This document shows, piece after piece, positions 6,092-8,425 of a stretch of 8,425 bases of DNA (position 1 is its first letter; each line of letters starts with the position of its first letter). This DNA comes from Pseudomonadota bacterium (GTDB taxonomy: Bacteria; Pseudomonadota; Alphaproteobacteria; Rhizobiales; Hyphomicrobiaceae), in the NCBI GenBank assembly GCA_023428365.1, contig JAEYYQ010000524.1:1-8425 (forward strand), in the 5' to 3' direction. The notes under the pieces are model-generated. The model was not told where the DNA came from and did not search any database. It was given only the letters and a program-made list of their open reading frames with translations. The translations under genes were made by a program, and so were the position numbers.

Positions 6092-6114
6092 CCCCGTCCG
6101 TGCAAGGGACGTGA
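5809..6114 (+). CDS. IS3-family transposase OrfA with altered C-terminus
   Basis: A 101-residue frame. Residues 1-50 are the HTH_Tnp_1 type helix-turn-helix: ARKRYTTEQIIGLLREAEV, then ICRGLGIADQTYYRWRREYGG. Residues 57-80 form the leucine-zipper-like coil AKRLKDLERENERLKKAV followed by SELTLDKLILKEA. OrfA binds the element's ends and is normally joined to OrfB by programmed frameshifting. Family members end near residue 91-92 after a KGNF-type tail; here EGN continues as VWFAPSVQGT to TGA, so a deletion junction near 6081-6091 has added a foreign tail of about ten residues. GAGGAG sits 8 bases before the ATG. Without OrfB it cannot transpose, although it could still bind DNA. It reads intact while its neighbours are broken, suggesting it arrived later than the decay of the regulator it interrupts. 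Confidence 0.88.
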   Translation: MARKRYTTEQIIGLLREAEVRIGQGEAIGTICRGLGIADQTYYRWRREYGGLKLDQAKRLKDLERENERLKKAVSELTLDKLILKEAIEGNVWFAPSVQGT

Positions 6115-6769
6115 AAGGTCGCCGAGAGCAGTCTGCGTAAATGTATCCGGCCTCTCGCGAGTGGGCTGCGGTTGCAGCCAGGCCATGATGAGATCTGCAC
6201 GCGTCGTTCCCAATTAAATACTCCGGGCAGATGGCCCGCTTTCGCCGACAGGGCTTACGACACGTCGATCAACGCTCTCGTCATCGGTCCTCGAACCTCG
6301 CAAACTGATGCCAGCGCATCGCAAAGACGATAACCCCAAGCCAATCCAGAAAACTAGTAAATGTATCGAACATAGCAACGCGAACCTGATCGCCTGAATA
6401 CTGATTTGTTGGTGGAGTGTCATCTTCGGGCAATTAGCGGCGGACTAGACATGTTGGGTGGAATGCTAGCCCATCATCCTGGGCCGTGTCACAGGTTCGC
6501 GGCCCAGCCAAGCCAAAGCCCAAGAGGCATCGTTGCTTCATCGGTCTCATGACCGCAACGGTACCAAGGGCAGTGCCTTGCGGATCGAATTCCCTTTCTG
6601 ATGCCTCTATCAGCGATAATCGCTACATCACCTTTTTCCACATTGGCAATCTCGCAGAGGTTGCGGCACCGTCAAGAGCGTATCCGCCGTGGTTGAAGGC
6701 CTGTACTGGGCGGCGTCCGTCTTTACACCCGCGATGGCATCGGCCCACGTTATCCTCGTGAAGAAGCCG
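6115..6769. other. Stretch without recognisable genes between IS3 and IS110 remnants
   Basis: No orfB motifs (DDE, HTH_21) and no transposase upstream domains were found. A plus-strand open frame from 6486 has no family signature. The stretch holds one perfect inverted repeat at 6479-6507. Confidence 0.5.
6479..6507. repeat. 8-bp hairpin CTGGGCCG / CGGCCCAG
   Basis: Perfect arms 6479-6486 and 6500-6507 around a 13-base loop, with no T tract. Function unknown. Confidence 0.4.
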
Positions 6770-6958
6770 GCAGCCGCGCAGGCTGCTCTTTGGCCATGGA
6801 TCGAACGCGCGGCCAAACGCATGGCGCATCGTAATCTACTCGCGACGGCCCTCGCCAACAAACTTGCGCGCATCGCGTGGGCGGTTCTGGCTCGCGGACA
6901 TTCGTATCGGCCGATAGCTAACCTGCACAGCGTAACGAGATGCTCGGGTCCACCATAG
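6770..6958 (+). pseudogene. IS110-family transposase, C-terminal stub
   Basis: In one frame the sequence reads ALWPWIERAAKRMAHRN, LLATALANKLARIAWAVLARG and HSYRP before a TAG at 6956-6958. The block xxALANKLARIAWAVLxxG is the hallmark of the C-terminal end of IS110-family (Transposase_20) transposases. The RuvC-like DEDD N-terminal domain and the central Transposase_20 motif (GLxPxxxxSG) are absent upstream, so only about 50-60 of some 340 residues survive. The open frame extends left to ATG 6689 but that part is not recognisable. IS110 elements lack typical long inverted repeats, so no boundaries can be set. Confidence 0.75.
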
Positions 6959-6965
6959 GATGGCC

Positions 6966-7029
6966 GCCACCCCGCTCTGCCACCGTCGCTCACCAATCTT
7001 TGTGAGCGACGGTGGCTCCGCAGGGTGGC
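6966..7029. repeat. Large nested palindrome, possible bidirectional terminator
   Basis: The inner stem is 15 perfect pairs: GCCACCGTCGCTCAC (6979-6993) and its complement (7002-7016) around CAATCTTT. An outer 7-pair stem GCCACCC (6966-6972) / GGGTGGC (7023-7029) surrounds it with 6-base internal loops on each side. It stands between two remnants reading toward each other (IS110 stub from the left, integrase from the right). There is no T run after it on either strand, so a terminator role is plausible but unproven. Confidence 0.7.
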
Positions 7030-7129
7030 TTCTCATAGCCCTTCACCACTTCGAAGTAGCTGAGCAACAAAACTAGAAGATCACCGCTTCCCGCCGAGGT
7101 CTGCAAGACGATCATCAAGATGGACGAAC

Positions 7130-7619
7130 GGTCTGCCCGTCGCACCCTTCAGGCTGAGCAGAGTGCCTCCCAAACTTGGCCGGGCCGAGCCCTATGCTCA
7201 CAACCCGCGCCGCGCGTACTAACGGGTTGTTAGCCCGCCTTTATCGCCGCGACCGGCGAAAAGGAACTAGCCCGGCTTGCCCCGTGAAACGCAGGTGCGC
7301 GTAGATGGCCTGTCGAGTCTGATCAACCCGCTCGAACTGTACCGGCCGCCCCGTCTCCTTCTGGCGAATGGTTTCCGGTCCATCGCGAAACCGCTGGGAG
7401 CGACGTCATCGATGCGTACCGCGACGTCGCAGTCTCGAAGTTTGCTGTCGATGGCCAAATCGGAGAGAGCAAGATAGCGTTTTTGCCCTCAATTTGGAGT
7501 TTGTTCTGATCGACCAGACGTGACTCGGCCTGAGCTGCTGTTTTTGCGCCGACAAGCTTCCCTTTGTTCCACGGAACGCGAACTGGCTTGACGAGTGAAT
7601 TGGCGTGTTCCTGTTCCAT
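7130..7619 (-). pseudogene. Tyrosine recombinase/integrase, broken over several frames
   Basis: Starting from ATG 7619 the minus strand opens with VPWNKGKLVGAK and KLQIEG, continues after a shift near 7485 as LALSDLAIDSKLRDCDV and RIDDVAPSGFAMDR, shifts again to ETIRQKETGRPVQFE and VDQTRQAIYAHLR, then FAGRGDKGGLTTR followed by an amber at 7221-7219 and YAR, and finally VVSIGLGPAKFGRHS. This is the expected order of a rhizobial phage-integrase family protein of about 200 residues (KLVGxK...LALFNLAIDSKLRGCDVV...GLDPAxFGTHSLRRTKAT). The catalytic HSLRR region is barely recognisable and the C-terminal Tyr is lost. At least three frameshifts plus a nonsense codon. Its good ribosome site is retained. 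Confidence 0.87.
7200..7230. repeat. Inverted repeat ACAACCCG / CGGGTTGT inside the integrase remnant
   Basis: Eight perfect pairs (7200-7207, 7223-7230) with a 15-base loop. It overlaps the LTTR-amber-YAR segment and is probably incidental. Confidence 0.3.
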
Positions 7620-7626
7620 TGTCTAT

Positions 7627-7633
7627 CTCCTTT
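7627..7633 (-). promoter_or_regulatory. Ribosome binding site of the integrase remnant
   Basis: AAAGGAG on the minus strand, 7 bases before the ATG at 7619. It shows where the ancestral gene began even though the coding frame is now broken. Confidence 0.7.
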
Positions 7634-7900
7634 CTAGAGAGACGAATGCCATTCGCTCGTGAGGGCCACATTAACCGACCTGGCGGATGCTATTGGGCCA
7701 ATTCTTCGTTGGCTTGGTTTTTCCGAGCGCCAATTTTGATCCCAACCGGACTTCAAGCTGAGGGGCATCGGCGCTGCTGAGATCAGCGCCAAGAAGCCAG
7801 CGGTGTTAACCGTCAAGACATGGGCGTTGAGAGATCGCAATAGCCCGAGAGCCGACATGGGGATTTGGTCGCGATGGTCAATTGAGGACTTCTGGTTGGA
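7634..7900. other. Intergenic stretch between diverging integrase remnant and HigA/KaiC unit
   Basis: No family motifs on either strand. In particular no HigB-type toxin (RLExLKGxRxGxWSIRIN) was found, which would normally precede a HigA gene. A minus-strand frame covering 7634-7996 has no signature and overlaps the HigA gene antisense. A small hairpin GGCGCTG / CAGCGCC lies at 7770-7790. Confidence 0.5.
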
Positions 7901-7925
7901 GGAACCTAAAGTCGCGTTCGGCGTT
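7901..7925 (+). promoter_or_regulatory. Perfect EcfG-type promoter before the HigA/KaiC unit
   Basis: GGAAC (7901-7905), 16 bases, CGTT (7922-7925) matches the EcfG consensus exactly. Transcription would start near 7932, which is too close to a GTG at 7937 but leaves room for the G-rich box and TTG at 7964. It implies control by the PhyR-NepR-EcfG general stress response. Confidence 0.55.
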
Positions 7926-7963
7926 ACTGGATTCGGGTGCGTCAGACGCGGGGGGGCATCGCC

Positions 7964-8305
7964 TTGAGAGCACGGCAATTTGGCGAAGAAGATCATCCTG
8001 GGACTTTGCTCCGTAGAGTTGTCCTTCCTGCTTTGGAATTGTCAGTCCGCGATGCCGCGAGAGATCTTGGCGTGACCCGCCAGACTCTGCATCGCGTCTG
8101 CGCTGGGAGCGCGGCCTTGTCGCCCGATATGGCCATGCGGCTCGAAAAGCTTTGCGGGGTCCCTTGGCAATTCTGGCTAGAGCGTCAGCATGCGTATGAG
8201 GTGCAACGCACATTGAGCGTCAAACAAGAGCTCATCTCCCGGATACCGTCGCGCCCACTCCCCGAGGCTGTCATGAAGCAAATCGGAGCACGGCGTGACA
8301 GTTAG
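7964..8305 (+). CDS. HigA-family helix-turn-helix regulator (antitoxin-like)
   Basis: With the TTG start the protein has 113 residues. It has the HigA layout: [15 protein letters not shown] (family HPGExLxEdxLxxLGLS), then the helix-turn-helix at residues 28-50 ([21 protein letters not shown]), then [15 protein letters not shown] and [14 protein letters not shown], the standard XRE/HigA tail. The last 35 residues (from RTLSVKQ to RRDS) extend beyond the typical HigA end and include a [14 protein letters not shown] segment. HigA proteins neutralise HigB ribonucleases and repress their own promoter, but no toxin is recognisable upstream. The start is uncertain: GTG 7937 lies only a few bases from the predicted transcript start and lacks a ribosome site, while a run of seven G at 7950-7956 sits 7 bases before TTG 7964. 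Its end overlaps the next gene by 11 bases, suggesting coupled translation. Confidence 0.87.
   Translation: MRARQFGEEDHPGTLLRRVVLPALELSVRDAARDLGVTRQTLHRVCAGSAALSPDMAMRLEKLCGVPWQFWLERQHAYEVQRTLSVKQELISRIPSRPLPEAVMKQIGARRDS
8285..8288 (+). promoter_or_regulatory. Ribosome binding site of the KaiC-like gene, inside the HigA gene
   Basis: GGAG lies 6 bases before the GTG at 8295, within the last codons of the upstream gene; this supports the overlapping start. Confidence 0.6.
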
Positions 8306-8425
8306 CGCAGAGATAGCTTCGACGGGTATTGGGGGCCTAGACGACATACTGGGTGGCGGCTTGACCCGAGGTCACGTCTTCCTGCTCGAGGGCACGCCAG
8401 GTACGGGCAAGACGACGATAGCACT
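8295..8425 (+). CDS. KaiC/RadA-type P-loop ATPase, N-terminal part, cut by window edge
   Basis: From GTG 8295 the frame is open to the right edge (43 codons). It reads [20 protein letters not shown], then [15 protein letters not shown]. This is the KaiC-domain opening: TGIxGLDxxLxGGLPxG followed by a Walker A motif, here GTPGTGKT at about residues 33-40. Such RecA-like ATPases (KaiC, Rad55, archaeal and bacterial KaiC-like proteins) hydrolyse ATP as hexamers; in Alphaproteobacteria they are often found beside histidine kinases and response regulators and are linked to stress or redox signalling. Here the upstream partner is a HigA-like regulator overlapping by 11 bases (reading frames differ), with a consensus EcfG-type promoter ahead of both. 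Whether it has one or two KaiC domains, and whether it is intact, lies outside the window. Confidence 0.9.
   Translation, partial: MTVSAEIASTGIGGLDDILGGGLTRGHVFLLEGTPGTGKTTIA

Noticed and set aside
6238..6310. FADRAYDTS segment as an IS5-type transposase motif
   Set aside because: Only a few residues resemble the ADRGYD block and nothing on either side supports a DDE transposase.
7634..7996. Minus-strand open frame of 120 codons
   Set aside because: No recognisable motif, no ribosome site, and it runs antisense through the start of the HigA-like gene.
1..8425. tRNA, rRNA or CRISPR array
   Set aside because: No T-loop-type GTTCGAATC with a matching acceptor stem, no rRNA signature and no regularly spaced repeats were seen on either strand by eye.

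Overview
The window looks like alphaproteobacterial DNA, most likely from the order Hyphomicrobiales (Bradyrhizobium-type). The clues are a secreted DUF1236 protein, EcfG-like promoter motifs (GGAAC-N16-CGTT), a KaiC/RadA-type ATPase and the families of the decayed genes. The very high density of broken genes and IS pieces suggests an accessory or symbiosis-island-like region. This taxonomic call is an inference from gene families, not from a database search.

Layout from left to right. 1-669 (minus) is the N-terminal 223 codons of an AMP-binding acyl-CoA synthetase that runs off the left edge. 922-1690 holds two unrelated, broken SRAP (YedK/HMCES-type) genes pointing at each other. 1873-2526 (plus) is an intact secreted DUF1236 protein with a strong ribosome binding site and an intrinsic terminator. 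2687-3450 (minus) is a truncated, frameshifted hybrid histidine kinase. 3451-5199 is gene-poor. It contains an unidentified split reading frame, a perfect EcfG-type promoter motif, a well-initiated 27-residue membrane mini-protein and several hairpins. 5200-5412 is a small CPxTG/CPH protein broken by an amber codon. 5469-5743 is a receiver-domain response regulator broken by frameshifts and an amber codon and cut by an IS3-family left end (5744-6091, orfA only). 6770-6958 is the C-terminal stub of an IS110-family transposase. 6966-7029 is a large nested palindrome. 7130-7619 (minus) is a tyrosine integrase broken over three frames. The right end is an apparently live two-gene unit: a HigA-type regulator (7964-8305) overlapping a KaiC-like ATPase that runs off the right edge.

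How the parts fit: only the acyl-CoA synthetase, the DUF1236 gene, the mini-protein and the HigA/KaiC pair look functional, though the first and last are incomplete here. Three of the four are on the plus strand, and each of those three has an EcfG-like motif upstream (two perfect, one near-match). That points to a set of general-stress-response transcripts surviving in otherwise decaying DNA. The most interesting unit is the HigA-like regulator with no recognisable toxin beside it, apparently translationally coupled to a KaiC-family ATPase behind a consensus stress promoter.
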